Shown here: positions 15,754 to 23,681 of the stretch, piece by piece | How the letters are laid out: each line of letters opens with the position of its first letter | Numbering within the stretch: the stretch's first letter is position 1 | Assembly: GCF_000585395.1 (NCBI RefSeq) | Contig: NZ_KK073875.1 | Coordinates: forward strand, 1,206,407-1,270,406 | From: Saccharibacillus sacchari DSM 19268 | GTDB taxonomy: Bacteria; Bacillota; Bacilli; Paenibacillales; Paenibacillaceae | Direction of reading: 5' to 3' | DNA length: 64,000 nucleotides | Made by a program: the position numbers and the translations under genes | Notes under the pieces: generated by a model | What the model was told of the DNA's origin: nothing | The model's database searches: none | The model's input: the letters and a program-made list of their open reading frames with translations, nothing else

Positions 15754-18420
15754 TTACAACCGCGGATCGATCTCTTTCTCTCCGGCCACTTCGAACAGCA
15801 AATCTGATGCGGCTTCGCGGTATTCCGTATGATCCGGCGAGATTTCGTCGATCGGGACGTTCAGCATGCGCTGTCCCAGCTTATGCTCCGCGATCGAAGT
15901 ACGCAGTTTGCGTTGAATGCTTTTTTGCTTGATGAGCTTGGCGTATTTGTGCGGGAAACGGTAATCGTAGCCGTACACGATCGTCAAATAATCCGGGTTG
16001 CGGATCTTCATGTTGGGCGCGACGCCGTCGGCCGGAAGCTCAGGCTTGACGACGACGCCTTCCATGCCGCGATCCAGCGTAAGCTTGCCGAAGAAGTCGG
16101 AAGCCTGCTCGTAAGCGTCAGCCGCCGACAAGTCGAGCGTCAAAGCTTCGTCGTCGGACAGCCATGCGTACAATTCGGACTGCTTGCGCGTCTCGCCCGG
16201 AAGCTCTTCCCGTCCGTCTTCGTAGACGATCTTGAGCAGTCCGAACGGCTTGTATTCGGCTTCGCCTTCGCCCGCATAGAGTCCGAGCTGACGGTCGTAC
16301 ACGGCGTAAGCTTCTTCATGCGCTTCCAGCGGCATACGAGCCTGGCGGATCTCATGCACGTATTTGTAGTTCTGGTAAGCGCCGTTGCCGTATTTGTCGA
16401 TCAGCTTGCTTTTGGAATCGTGAATCCGGTCTTGCCCGAAGCCGCTATTGTCGTAGTCCTCGTTCAAGCGGTCGAGCGCCTGCTCGAAGCCGTGCTCTTT
16501 GAGGAATGACAACTCGCTGCTCAGCGCCGCGCCGATCGGACGGAACTGGCGCTCGATCAGACCTTCGCCAAGCGTGTGCCACGGCATCAACTCTCCGTCG
16601 AGAATCAGGATGTGGATACCGTTTTGCGCCATGTATTCGCCGAAACGTTCCAGCAGCTTTTCATACACGGCCGTCAGGTCGACCTGTTTGATCTTATAGC
16701 CGTTGCGGCTGACCGCGAAACTTTCTTCCGCCGTCCGATGCAGATACAGATTACAGCGCGAACCCATGTATTTCGGCTGCAAAATGACTTCGTTCACGCC
16801 ATTTCCCCGGAAATAATCCAGCCCGCGGCGCAGCGATTCCAGTTCTTCCGCATTCATGTCTTTGTCCGAAGGAGACATGGTGCCCGAGATAAAATTGATT
16901 TTATGCCGCGAAATATAGCGCAATCGACGCACGTCGTCCTCGCTCAACTCGCGCGGCTGAACACGTCGTTCCTGACGGAACAATGTCGGCAGCTCATCCG
17001 GTACGCCGGCGACCGCCGATTTATGCGATTTGAAAAACGGCTTGTAGCCCATGCTGACCGAAGTGAGCATATTGCCGTGCGCCGCTCCCGTGTCCAGATG
17101 CAGTTTGTTGCGGATACGAAACGCCTGCTTCGCCGCCACGTGGCCGAACAGATGATACGGATTATTGCCGACCGCGTCGCGCTGCAAAAAGGACAATTGA
17201 TCTTCTTTCGGCACATCAGGCATTAAACGGAACGTGCGCTGGTGGCGCTGCGCGTAGTTATCCAGCTTGCCGATGTATTTGTTCTCGCACGGCGCATGGG
17301 TCACGTAAAAGGACGGCTGACCTTCGCCTACGCCGACCCGGCGGTAAAACGGTTGGGATGCCTCCACCAGCTCGTCAAACTTGGCACGCAGCGCTTCGTC
17401 TTTTTGCAGAACCGGGATCGAATCGAAGTAATTGTCCAACAGTTCGCCGTCCACGCCCGCGATTTCGCCGCGCATGTATTTGTAAACGAAGTTCTCGTGG
17501 TTGCCTTTGACGAACAGGAAATGCTCCCGGTTCGCGTGCAAAAACTCGATGGTATCGCGCGTCCGTTTGCCTTTGTCGATCCAGTCGCCCGCCAGGATGA
17601 ACGTCGTCCGTTTTAATTTATCGGGCAGTACCAACCGTTCGTCGTCCAGCTTGCAGCCGTAATCGAGCAGCAGGCCTCTAAGCGCATCCGTGCTTTCATG
17701 CACGTCGCCGATTACGATATAATCGCGTCCTTGCGGCAGAATGCAGTCGACGTACTCCGCTTCATTTTCAACGATAACGGAGTAGACGGTCGGTTCGTCC
17801 GATTGAAGATCGGCCTCGGAACCGGTGTTCGGCGGATCGGACTTCCGCGCGGACACGCCGCCGAAATCTTTCGCTTTTATCCGGTGGACCGCATCGTACT
17901 GCTCTCTCGCGAGCACCGGCAGAACGTCTTTTTTCAGCCGGTTGATATGGTTCGAGATCAGCCGCTTGGAGCGTTCGGACGCGTAATAGTCGCTGCGTTT
18001 GCGGTAATCGAACACGACGGCTTCCACGCGGTAATGATTGGCTTTCGCGATCGAACGTACCTGCTGACGGAAATCTTCGGACAATCCCGTCGTATCGACG
18101 ATGACGAATTCGGCATTGATCGGGAACGTCGTGGCCAGCTTCAAGCGTTCGAACAATAGCGCAAAGGTCTGTTCGCTCGCCTCCAGCATCACCGAATCGT
18201 ATTTGTCGTAATCATACCCGAGCATCTCCTGCCGAATCCGGTCGGACGCCAGCAGCTGCACGTTGCCTTGCAGGCCGCGTTCTTCGTTTTTCAGACGCAG
18301 CTTCGGCAGCAGAACGCGTTCGGCAAAGGTTGTTTTTCCGCATTCCGTCGGGCCGACCAACATCAGTACCGTATGCACCTTCGTGCGGATTTCCAGCGTT
18401 TTAGGCGTGGATTCGCTCAT
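15754..18420 (-). CDS. pnkp: Bacterial Pnkp: RNA 5'-kinase, phosphatase and ligase-like adenylyltransferase
   Basis: 888 residues in three modules. Residues 1-190: P-loop kinase with GPTECGKTT (23-31). About 235-450: calcineurin-like phosphatase with GDVHE (238), GDWIDKG (278), GNHEN (306), THAPC and FGHV. About 490-888: ligase-type adenylyltransferase with lysine nucleophile in LQPKYMGSRC (near 550), LDGELMPW and MEGVVVKPE. This order is that of Pnkp of the bacterial Pnkp/Hen1 system, which heals and seals cut RNA. AGGAGG 8 nt before the ATG at 18420 (MSESTPK) decides the start over an in-frame ATG at 18450. It overlaps the hen1 end by 20 bp, so the pair is coupled. The adenylyltransferase alone is known to need Hen1 for sealing. 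Confidence 0.92.
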   Translation of the reverse strand: MSESTPKTLEIRTKVHTVLMLVGPTECGKTTFAERVLLPKLRLKNEERGLQGNVQLLASDRIRQEMLGYDYDKYDSVMLEASEQTFALLFERLKLATTFPINAEFVIVDTTGLSEDFRQQVRSIAKANHYRVEAVVFDYRKRSDYYASERSKRLISNHINRLKKDVLPVLAREQYDAVHRIKAKDFGGVSARKSDPPNTGSEADLQSDEPTVYSVIVENEAEYVDCILPQGRDYIVIGDVHESTDALRGLLLDYGCKLDDERLVLPDKLKRTTFILAGDWIDKGKRTRDTIEFLHANREHFLFVKGNHENFVYKYMRGEIAGVDGELLDNYFDSIPVLQKDEALRAKFDELVEASQPFYRRVGVGEGQPSFYVTHAPCENKYIGKLDNYAQRHQRTFRLMPDVPKEDQLSFLQRDAVGNNPYHLFGHVAAKQAFRIRNKLHLDTGAAHGNMLTSVSMGYKPFFKSHKSAVAGVPDELPTLFRQERRVQPRELSEDDVRRLRYISRHKINFISGTMSPSDKDMNAEELESLRRGLDYFRGNGVNEVILQPKYMGSRCNLYLHRTAEESFAVSRNGYKIKQVDLTAVYEKLLERFGEYMAQNGIHILILDGELMPWHTLGEGLIERQFRPIGAALSSELSFLKEHGFEQALDRLNEDYDNSGFGQDRIHDSKSKLIDKYGNGAYQNYKYVHEIRQARMPLEAHEEAYAVYDRQLGLYAGEGEAEYKPFGLLKIVYEDGREELPGETRKQSELYAWLSDDEALTLDLSAADAYEQASDFFGKLTLDRGMEGVVVKPELPADGVAPNMKIRNPDYLTIVYGYDYRFPHKYAKLIKQKSIQRKLRTSIAEHKLGQRMLNVPIDEISPDHTEYREAASDLLFEVAGEKEIDPRL

Positions 18421-19717
18421 TGTTTTCTCCTCCTTTTCCCGTCGATTCAAGTTTGGTTTCCCGCACGAACAATACGCCCTGCGTCGTCGTCACGTCATTG
18501 ACCCGGTCGCCGATCTCCAGCCATTCCGTGTGCAATCCGCGTCCTTTTTCCAGCTGTTCGATCCAAGCCCGGAACTCGGCCTGCTCCATCTCCCAATCGT
18601 GGTCGTCGTGCCTCATGCCTTCCAGCTCGTAAAAACGGTTGAAATCGGCATTCGGCGTCGTGATCACGAAACGGTCAAAGTCCACCTTGTCCAGCACCTG
18701 CCGAATCAGCGCCGCCGCTTCGTCTTTGCCCATATGCTCGACGACTTCGGTGAGAATGACGTCGACCTGCTCGCCGTTGTAGGTTTCCAAAAACAGCCCA
18801 AGCGAAGCGAACGGAACCAGGTTGTCGAGTTCTTTGCTTTCGGCTTTGCGGACGGTCTGCTGCAAGACTTCTTCGTTCACGTCGATCGCGTAATAGTTGT
18901 AGTCGTCCTTGATCCGGTCCGCGTAAGGAATGGCATAAAAGCCTTCGCCGCAGCCAATATCGAGAATGGATTTGTCGAAAGACAATTGCTCGGAAATGAC
19001 GCTGCGCCGCTGATAGGCCGTGCCGCCGAAGTCGAATGCGATCTTGTAGCGGTCCGTCCGTTCCAGCTCGCCCACGTATTTGCGGAAACGCGATCGGGAA
19101 CCGAGGAAGTTGCGGACGAACAGGCTGCGGATATAAAACGGCGCGTCGATGATATTCACGCTGCGCGCATACTTTTCCAATACCGCATCGCTGACGTCCA
19201 GAAATTCTTTGCCGAACATGGACAGGAATAAAAATAATACGCTCGCCGAGTGCAGCAGATAGTGAAGATTGCGCTCGGTCGTCATTTTCAACGAGTAACT
19301 TTTATGAGCCAGATGCGTGAGTTCGAATTGAATATCCGGCAGATGCTTGGCAAAAAAGTGAATGTAGCGGTCGCGCTCCACATGCACCATGTTGATGAAC
19401 AGCGTCGAGGTGGCGCCGTCCGTGTCCCGTTCGTCGGGCTTGAGCGGATGCGAGAAAAACTCGTTGATCGCGTTCAGCGGAAACAGCGGCGTATTATAAC
19501 GGGAAACGTTAAGATACTCGAACTCTTCCAGCTCGCTGCGTTTGTACGAAACTTCGTTGTCCGCGTCTTTGAAATACACGTTGAACGTCTGCGGATCGCT
19601 GTACCAGCCGTAGGCCAGACCTTTGCGGATCGGACGGATCAACATGCCGGTCGACGGATTTTTGCGGATTAAAAAAGAAAAATCAGGATGAGTCGAGCTT
19701 AGTTGGACGATAGCCAT
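18401..19717 (-). CDS. hen1: Hen1 3'-terminal RNA ribose 2'-O-methyltransferase
   Basis: 438 residues. The N-terminal half (1-240) is the bacterial Hen1 N-domain that in known systems activates Pnkp ligation. The C-terminal half is a SAM methyltransferase: LDIGCGEG (252-259), the Hen1 metal motif EVVEH (324-328), VITTPNADFNRFY (351) and RHDDHDWEM (369), whose histidines complete the metal site. In the known system it methylates the 2'-OH at the cut before ligation, so the repaired RNA resists recutting by the same ribotoxin. Starts 6 bp after rlaP ends, with GGAGGGAG upstream. Confidence 0.92.
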   Translation of the reverse strand: MAIVQLSSTHPDFSFLIRKNPSTGMLIRPIRKGLAYGWYSDPQTFNVYFKDADNEVSYKRSELEEFEYLNVSRYNTPLFPLNAINEFFSHPLKPDERDTDGATSTLFINMVHVERDRYIHFFAKHLPDIQFELTHLAHKSYSLKMTTERNLHYLLHSASVLFLFLSMFGKEFLDVSDAVLEKYARSVNIIDAPFYIRSLFVRNFLGSRSRFRKYVGELERTDRYKIAFDFGGTAYQRRSVISEQLSFDKSILDIGCGEGFYAIPYADRIKDDYNYYAIDVNEEVLQQTVRKAESKELDNLVPFASLGLFLETYNGEQVDVILTEVVEHMGKDEAAALIRQVLDKVDFDRFVITTPNADFNRFYELEGMRHDDHDWEMEQAEFRAWIEQLEKGRGLHTEWLEIGDRVNDVTTTQGVLFVRETKLESTGKGGENNERIHA

Positions 19718-19723
19718 ATTGAT

Positions 19724-20521
19724 TTACGTCTCCCTCCAGGCCGCTCGCAGTACGGAAATAAATAACGGATCGAGCCGATCGTCGACCGACTGTCCGGAAT
19801 CCGGCATGCGCGGGGCTTGCTGTTCATAATAAAAAATTTGAGTTTCCAGATATTGATTAATAACCCCGATTCGAGGCTCTGCTTTCAGTTCGATGCCTGA
19901 TTTTTTGCGTTCCAGCAGTCGGTCGATCGCCGTTCGAAGTTCGCCGGGCTCCAGGATCGTGTCTTTGAGCGCGTCGAACTCCATAGGCGGCATATCGCCG
20001 AAACGTTCGATCCAGGCACAGGCGAGCAGCGGGCGCAGTACATAAAAATACTTTTTGCTGTGTACCGTCTCCCCTTGCAGGTAGTCCCGGTAATTGCCGC
20101 GAGCCATGTGGAGATAATGGAACGTGCAAGCTTTGGCGGAAAAGGATAGACCGGATAAGCTGCGGATTGGATTCGTCGCTTCCGGCTGATCTTTGTACAC
20201 GATCGGCGATTGCAACCATTCAAGCAGCGGTGGATTGCTTTTACGGAATAAACGTAGTGCTTTGCGCAGATCCCAGCCGTTCACGTCGAGCAGATCGCTG
20301 ATCGGCCGCTCGATCACGTCGCGACGGTTGAATACGGACAGATACCAATCGGGTTCGTGCACATATAGAAAACGCACGTCATAATCACTATCCTGCGAAG
20401 GAAACCCCCATGCGCGGCTGCCGGATTCGCAGGCGTACAGGATACGAACTTTTTCTTCGCGTTCGATCCGGGACAGCTCGGCTTGGATGTTGGACAGTAC
20501 GACCGAATCAGTTAGGGTCAT
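19724..20521 (-). CDS. RlaP-like nucleotidyltransferase of RNA repair
   Basis: 265 residues. CESGSRAWGFPSQDSDYDVRFLYVHEPDWYLSV (28-60) is the pol-beta fold motif GS...DSDxD with metal-binding aspartates, in the form typical of the RlaP family (RNA repair pathway DNA polymerase beta). The rest is helical. GGAGG lies 9 nt before the ATG. First gene of the rlaP-hen1-pnkp operon. It probably adds or trims a nucleotide at the 3' end of damaged RNA before methylation and ligation; that reaction is an inference from context in other genomes. Confidence 0.85.
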   Translation of the reverse strand: MTLTDSVVLSNIQAELSRIEREEKVRILYACESGSRAWGFPSQDSDYDVRFLYVHEPDWYLSVFNRRDVIERPISDLLDVNGWDLRKALRLFRKSNPPLLEWLQSPIVYKDQPEATNPIRSLSGLSFSAKACTFHYLHMARGNYRDYLQGETVHSKKYFYVLRPLLACAWIERFGDMPPMEFDALKDTILEPGELRTAIDRLLERKKSGIELKAEPRIGVINQYLETQIFYYEQQAPRMPDSGQSVDDRLDPLFISVLRAAWRET

Positions 20522-20623
20522 GTTCGGGTTCCTCCTTTTATTTGGTTAAGATTGTGTTTGATTGTAAAGGATCGGCGCAAGCCGCGGAAGGGCAAAAGTA
20601 TGGCGATAAAAAATGAACGCATG

Positions 20624-20659
20624 CAAAAAAGCCCCGAACCGCTATGCGGTTCAGAGCTT
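20624..20659 (-). terminator. Terminator of the lipoprotein gene
   Basis: Minus-strand stem AAGCTCTGAACCGC / GCGGTTCGGGGCTT (14 bp with G-T pairs), loop ATA, then six T. Confidence 0.85.
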
Positions 20660-20707
20660 CTTATACCGGAGATATCCGGGAGTATGATTAGAATTCAGAA
20701 CAGACTT

Positions 20708-20724
20708 TTAGCGTTGACAAGGTA
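20708..20724. repeat. Family-3 end fragment
   Basis: TTTAGCGTTGACAAGG matches the left end of copy A (inverted). It abuts the TAA stop of the lipoprotein gene. Confidence 0.5.
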
Positions 20725-21288
20725 TTATTCCGCTTTTACAGCCGTTTCGCCTGTTACTTTCGCGCCGTCTTCAAGTTTGAAAGCGTCCAGTTGTTCTTGC
20801 GTCGAGAAGTACAGGTTGCCTTCGACCGTAGCATCCACGACTTGGAAACCGTTAGCCGTTACGTATACGTCGCCTTTGAACGTTCCGCCTTGAATACGCG
20901 CGTTTTCGCTGTTTACCGTCAGTTTTGGAGCAGTCAGCGTGTAGCGTGCGGTTACGTTGCGATCGGCGTCTTGCGCGTACAGCGCGATTTTACGTGCAGG
21001 CGCGTCTTTATTTTCGAATTGTCCGTCCAGAACCAGATCCTGATCAATCGTCATGTCGTTCAGAACCGCGATGATCCAAGTTCCTTTCGCGCTAATTGCA
21101 TTCAAGAATGCGTCGTTGTCGTTGACAATCGAAGCCGTTGTTTGTACGTCTGCTGCCGGAGTCTCAGTCGTTGCCGCCGGAGTTTCTGTTGCTGCTGGTG
21201 TTTCTGTCGTTGCGGCGTCGTTGCTTCCGCATCCTGCCAAGAGTGCAACTCCCAATACCAGGCCCATGCCTACTGCTGCTTTTTTCAT
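20725..21288 (-). CDS. Predicted lipoprotein, unknown function
   Basis: 187 residues. Signal peptide with lipobox LLAGC (Cys20), then a low-complexity Thr/Glu/Pro/Ala linker with repeated TETPAAT, then a small domain (about residues 50-187) rich in short strands (IIAVLNDMTIDQDLVLDG, KLTVNSENARIQGGTFKGDVYV, GNLYFSTQEQLDAF) that suggests a few turns of a beta-helix or jelly-roll. I do not recognise a family. AAGGGGAG lies upstream of the ATG. The region 21300-21400 upstream is very AT-rich and likely holds the promoter. Confidence 0.8.
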   Translation of the reverse strand: MKKAAVGMGLVLGVALLAGCGSNDAATTETPAATETPAATTETPAADVQTTASIVNDNDAFLNAISAKGTWIIAVLNDMTIDQDLVLDGQFENKDAPARKIALYAQDADRNVTARYTLTAPKLTVNSENARIQGGTFKGDVYVTANGFQVVDATVEGNLYFSTQEQLDAFKLEDGAKVTGETAVKAE

Positions 21289-21418
21289 GCGTAATTTCTC
21301 CCCTTATGAATGTCTTCTCTTTACTTTGTTCAATATATCACAATGTTAAATTTAATAAAGTAACATTTTTCACAAAGTTTTATCTATTTTTTGAACATCA
21401 CAAATTCAGGGCGGCCTA

Positions 21419-21475
21419 GGGCATGTTTTCAAACCTGCCAATGTGCATCTTTTGCTGAGGTTTGAAGACACGCCC
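21419..21475. repeat. Family-2 inverted repeat, short internally deleted copy
   Basis: 57 bp between flanking TA dinucleotides. Ends GGGCATGTTTTCAAACC / GGTTTGAAGACACGCCC. The internal GTGCATCTTTTG is shared with the other copies, but the middle is missing. Confidence 0.75.
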
Positions 21476-21502
21476 TAGCAGCCGATCCGAATTTCAAATA
21501 AG

Positions 21503-21526
21503 GGTTGCGATGAGCCTAACCCAACA
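21503..21526. repeat. Small hairpin GGGTTGCGATGAGCCTAACC
   Basis: Hairpin related to one at 28000-28024 (GGTTTCCGATGAGCGTAACC). Both may be shortened forms of the inner GGTTACG stem of family 3. Confidence 0.4.
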
Positions 21527-21567
21527 ATAAAAACCGGAATCCGTCTGTATTGAACGAATTCCGGCTC
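21527..21567 (-). terminator. Terminator of aroD
   Basis: Minus-strand stem GCCGGAATTCGT / ACGGATTCCGGT followed by TTTTTATT, 20 bp past the aroD stop. Confidence 0.8.
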
Positions 21568-21587
21568 AGTATGAGCAGTGGCAAAGA

Positions 21588-22343
21588 TTAAGCGTATAGC
21601 GCGTTCAAAATCACTCTCAACTCCGCTACCGCCAGTTGTCCGGGCGCAGAGGCATTTTTCGCCGCTCCGAAAGTCAACGCAGACCCGAAAGTCCCTCCGG
21701 CGATGCGACTCACTACGCCCGTCTGAGCCATCGACATCGTAATGATCGGGCCGTGTTCCTCGGAACTGACCTCGTAAGTTACCGCCAGTAGCGTCAATAC
21801 ATCTCCGGGATTCCGAGGCATCACCGCAATCTTCGGAACATCGGCGCCAAGCTCTCGTGCCAGGCGAAGCCGCGAAGCTAGTTCTTCCTGCGAAGGGGTC
21901 GCGTTAAAATCATGATTCGACACGATCGAAACGGCACCCAGCCGACGCACCTCCGCCGTTAATTCGCGCACGACCTCATCCCCGGTAAACAGCTCGATAT
22001 CGATCACGTCCGCATGACCCGAAGCAGCCGCTTCGCGATTCAAGCGGGCATATGCTTCCGCATTCAGTTCACGCTGCCCGCCTTCGCGAGCACTGCGAAA
22101 CGTAAAGATCAGCGGAATATTTCCGAGCAGATTGCGCAGTTCCGCAAGCTGCCCCAGTACGGCCTCTACCGAATCCGCCTTTTCAAAAAAGTCTACTCGC
22201 CACTCCGCAAAATCCAAATCGACCGTACGCAGCAGCCCGGCCTCCTCGCGCAGCTCTTCCTTCGTCCGTCCGGTCAGCGGCACACAAATTTTAGGTACGC
22301 CTTCGCCCAGACGTATCCCTCTGATTTCCACAATGCGGCTCAT
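21588..22343 (-). CDS. aroD: Type I 3-dehydroquinate dehydratase
   Basis: 251 residues, normal length. Converts 3-dehydroquinate to 3-dehydroshikimate in the shikimate pathway through a Schiff base. Catalytic residues visible: Lys171 in ADVPKIAVMP and His144 in VSNHDF; EWRVDFFE (47-54) and IFTFRSAREGG bind substrate. The C-terminal FGSALTFGAAKNASAPGQ is the usual lid. AAAGGAG lies upstream of the ATG. Single gene with its own terminator. Confidence 0.95.
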   Translation of the reverse strand: MSRIVEIRGIRLGEGVPKICVPLTGRTKEELREEAGLLRTVDLDFAEWRVDFFEKADSVEAVLGQLAELRNLLGNIPLIFTFRSAREGGQRELNAEAYARLNREAAASGHADVIDIELFTGDEVVRELTAEVRRLGAVSIVSNHDFNATPSQEELASRLRLARELGADVPKIAVMPRNPGDVLTLLAVTYEVSSEEHGPIITMSMAQTGVVSRIAGGTFGSALTFGAAKNASAPGQLAVAELRVILNALYA

Positions 22344-22493
22344 TCCCTTTTGCTCCTTTCACCAACGATCTTCCTGATGCTTATTCTTCTACGGTAACGC
22401 ATATCCGCGTTAATTACTAGAGACAGTTGCAGGATGCGTTCGAACGCGATAACGGATATTTGGGTTTAAATACTTCTCAAGTGTCAAAAAGTC

Positions 22494-22522
22494 TTTACAC
22501 CTTTCTGTTTTTTATCTATACT
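22494..22522 (+). promoter_or_regulatory. Sigma-A type promoter of the XRE/membrane protein operon
   Basis: TTTACA (22494-22499), 17-bp spacer, TATACT (22517-22522). The next gene begins 56 bp downstream. Confidence 0.75.
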
Positions 22523-22524
22523 CA

Positions 22525-22548
22525 AAGTGTCAAATATATTTGACACTT
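22525..22548. promoter_or_regulatory. 24-bp perfect palindromic operator
   Basis: AAGTGTCAAATA and its exact reverse complement TATTTGACACTT, starting 2 bp after the -10 box, hence over the transcription start. A half-copy AAGTGTCAAA lies at 22479-22488 just before the -35 box. Confidence 0.8.
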
Positions 22549-22578
22549 CTTGATCCTACTATAGAAAGCGGTCCTGCC

Positions 22579-22779
22579 ATGCAAAATCGTATCAAAGAAC
22601 ACCGGGAACAACTCGGCTTGTCTCAGGGACGCCTGGCCGAACTATGCGACGTCAGCCGTCAAACGATCAACGCGATCGAAAACGACAAATACGATCCCGG
22701 CCTCCAGCTTGCCTTCGACCTTGCCCGCATACTCGGACTTACGATGGAGCAATGCTTCATTCCGGAAAGGAAGGAATAA
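22579..22779 (+). CDS. Short XRE (Cro/CI-type) regulator
   Basis: 66 residues, essentially one helix-turn-helix domain: LGLSQGRLAELCDVSRQTINAIENDKYDP (12-40) followed by LAFDLARILGLTMEQCFI. ATG at 22579 is chosen because it gives the standard length of this family; the frame extends upstream to a TTG inside the palindrome, which would be unsuitable. The ribosome site is weak. A perfect palindrome on its own promoter predicts autorepression. Coupled (3-bp gap) to a membrane protein, a common pairing for this type of small regulator. Confidence 0.85.
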   Translation: MQNRIKEHREQLGLSQGRLAELCDVSRQTINAIENDKYDPGLQLAFDLARILGLTMEQCFIPERKE

Positions 22780-22782
22780 ACC

Positions 22783-23172
22783 ATGACCACCAAACGCATC
22801 CTCAGTTGGGTTGCCGGAACAACCGCCATCATTATCACCAGCTATACGCTGTACAAAGTGTTCTCCGGACAACCTACAGGCTTCAACGAAATACTCGCGA
22901 TCGGCTCTACCCTAATGCTGTTCTTCTCAGTTGTAACCTGGGGTCGCAAAGGCGAAGACAACGGCATCCGCCAAGACGAGGAGTTGGGCAAGCGCATCTC
23001 CGAAAAAAGCGGCATGATCGGCTACTACATCCTGCTCGCCCTGCTGTTTCTTGCGTGCGTCAGCGAACAATGGTTCTACGGTACCCAGTCGCCTTTCCTC
23101 CTGATCCTGCTCGTGATCGGCCTGTTCCTGCATCCGATGATCGAATTCGTGCAAGTTCGGAAATACCGTTAA
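22783..23172 (+). CDS. Small membrane protein
   Basis: 129 residues with four hydrophobic segments (about 8-26, 36-52, 79-95, 101-118) and a charged loop (GRKGEDNGIRQDEELGKRI) between the second and third. AAGGAAGG lies before the ATG. Family not recognised; function unknown. Partner of the XRE gene. Confidence 0.75.
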   Translation: MTTKRILSWVAGTTAIIITSYTLYKVFSGQPTGFNEILAIGSTLMLFFSVVTWGRKGEDNGIRQDEELGKRISEKSGMIGYYILLALLFLACVSEQWFYGTQSPFLLILLVIGLFLHPMIEFVQVRKYR

Positions 23173-23297
23173 ACAGAAGACCCGACTCAACGACTCACCC
23201 TCCATCTAAGAAAAATACCTTAAACAAACCGCAAACCTGAACCCAATACCTGCATACATCCATCTATTTCGCCCCAAACATCCTGTCCCGAAAAATT

Positions 23298-23431
23298 AAA
23301 TACATATATACAGTTAATCACCGAGAATACGCAGAAAAACAGAACAACCAGACCCATTAACTGTATATATGCACTTATTCCCCGATCCTCTTCCCATACT
23401 CCCGAAAATAAATGTACATATCCACTTAATC
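23298..23431. repeat. Three spaced copies of an ACATATATACAGTTAATC unit
   Basis: CATATATACAGTTAAT (23303-23318), its exact inverse ATTAACTGTATATATG (23356-23371) and a diverged direct copy near 23412-23431 (TACATATCCACTTAATC). Unit spacing is about 55 bp. The 500-bp gap 23173-23681 otherwise holds one terminator and a family-1 repeat. Confidence 0.6.
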
Positions 23432-23470
23432 AAAAAAGCCCCGATCCCACCGAAGTGGAAACCGAGACTT
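23432..23470 (-). terminator. Terminator after the L,D-transpeptidase
   Basis: Minus-strand stem GTCTCGGTTTCCAC / GTGGGATCGGGGC with loop TTCG, then six T. It lies about 210 bp past the stop, beyond a family-1 repeat. Confidence 0.65.
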
Positions 23471-23588
23471 TTGATCTTCGTTCTTCTGATTTCTTCTCAT
23501 TCACACATCAGAATCTGATTTAGGGCAATGCCCCTAAATCTCTTTCCCTTTCACCAACCCGAGAATGTTATTCTCCTGCCGAAGTCCC

Positions 23589-23676
23589 AGCGTAGCGGAG
23601 GGAGAAATTCAGGTCAAAACGCCTTTGAACCCGGAGGGTGAGACAGCGTTTTGACCGAATTTCTCCCGCAGCGCAG
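23589..23676 (+). repeat. Family-1 inverted repeat, copy c (shortest)
   Basis: 88 bp. GCGGAGGGAGAAATTC outer arm, GTCAAAACG / CGTTTTGAC stem (covarying with copy a), CCTTTGA and GAGACAG loop sides, and a minimal inner hairpin ACCC-GGA-GGGT. Confidence 0.8.
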
Positions 23677-23681
23677 CGCCC

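Noticed and set aside
21330-21380. Rex/Fnr-like boxes before the lipoprotein gene
   Set aside because: TTGTGA half-sites occur in a very AT-rich stretch, but the palindromes are too imperfect to support a call.
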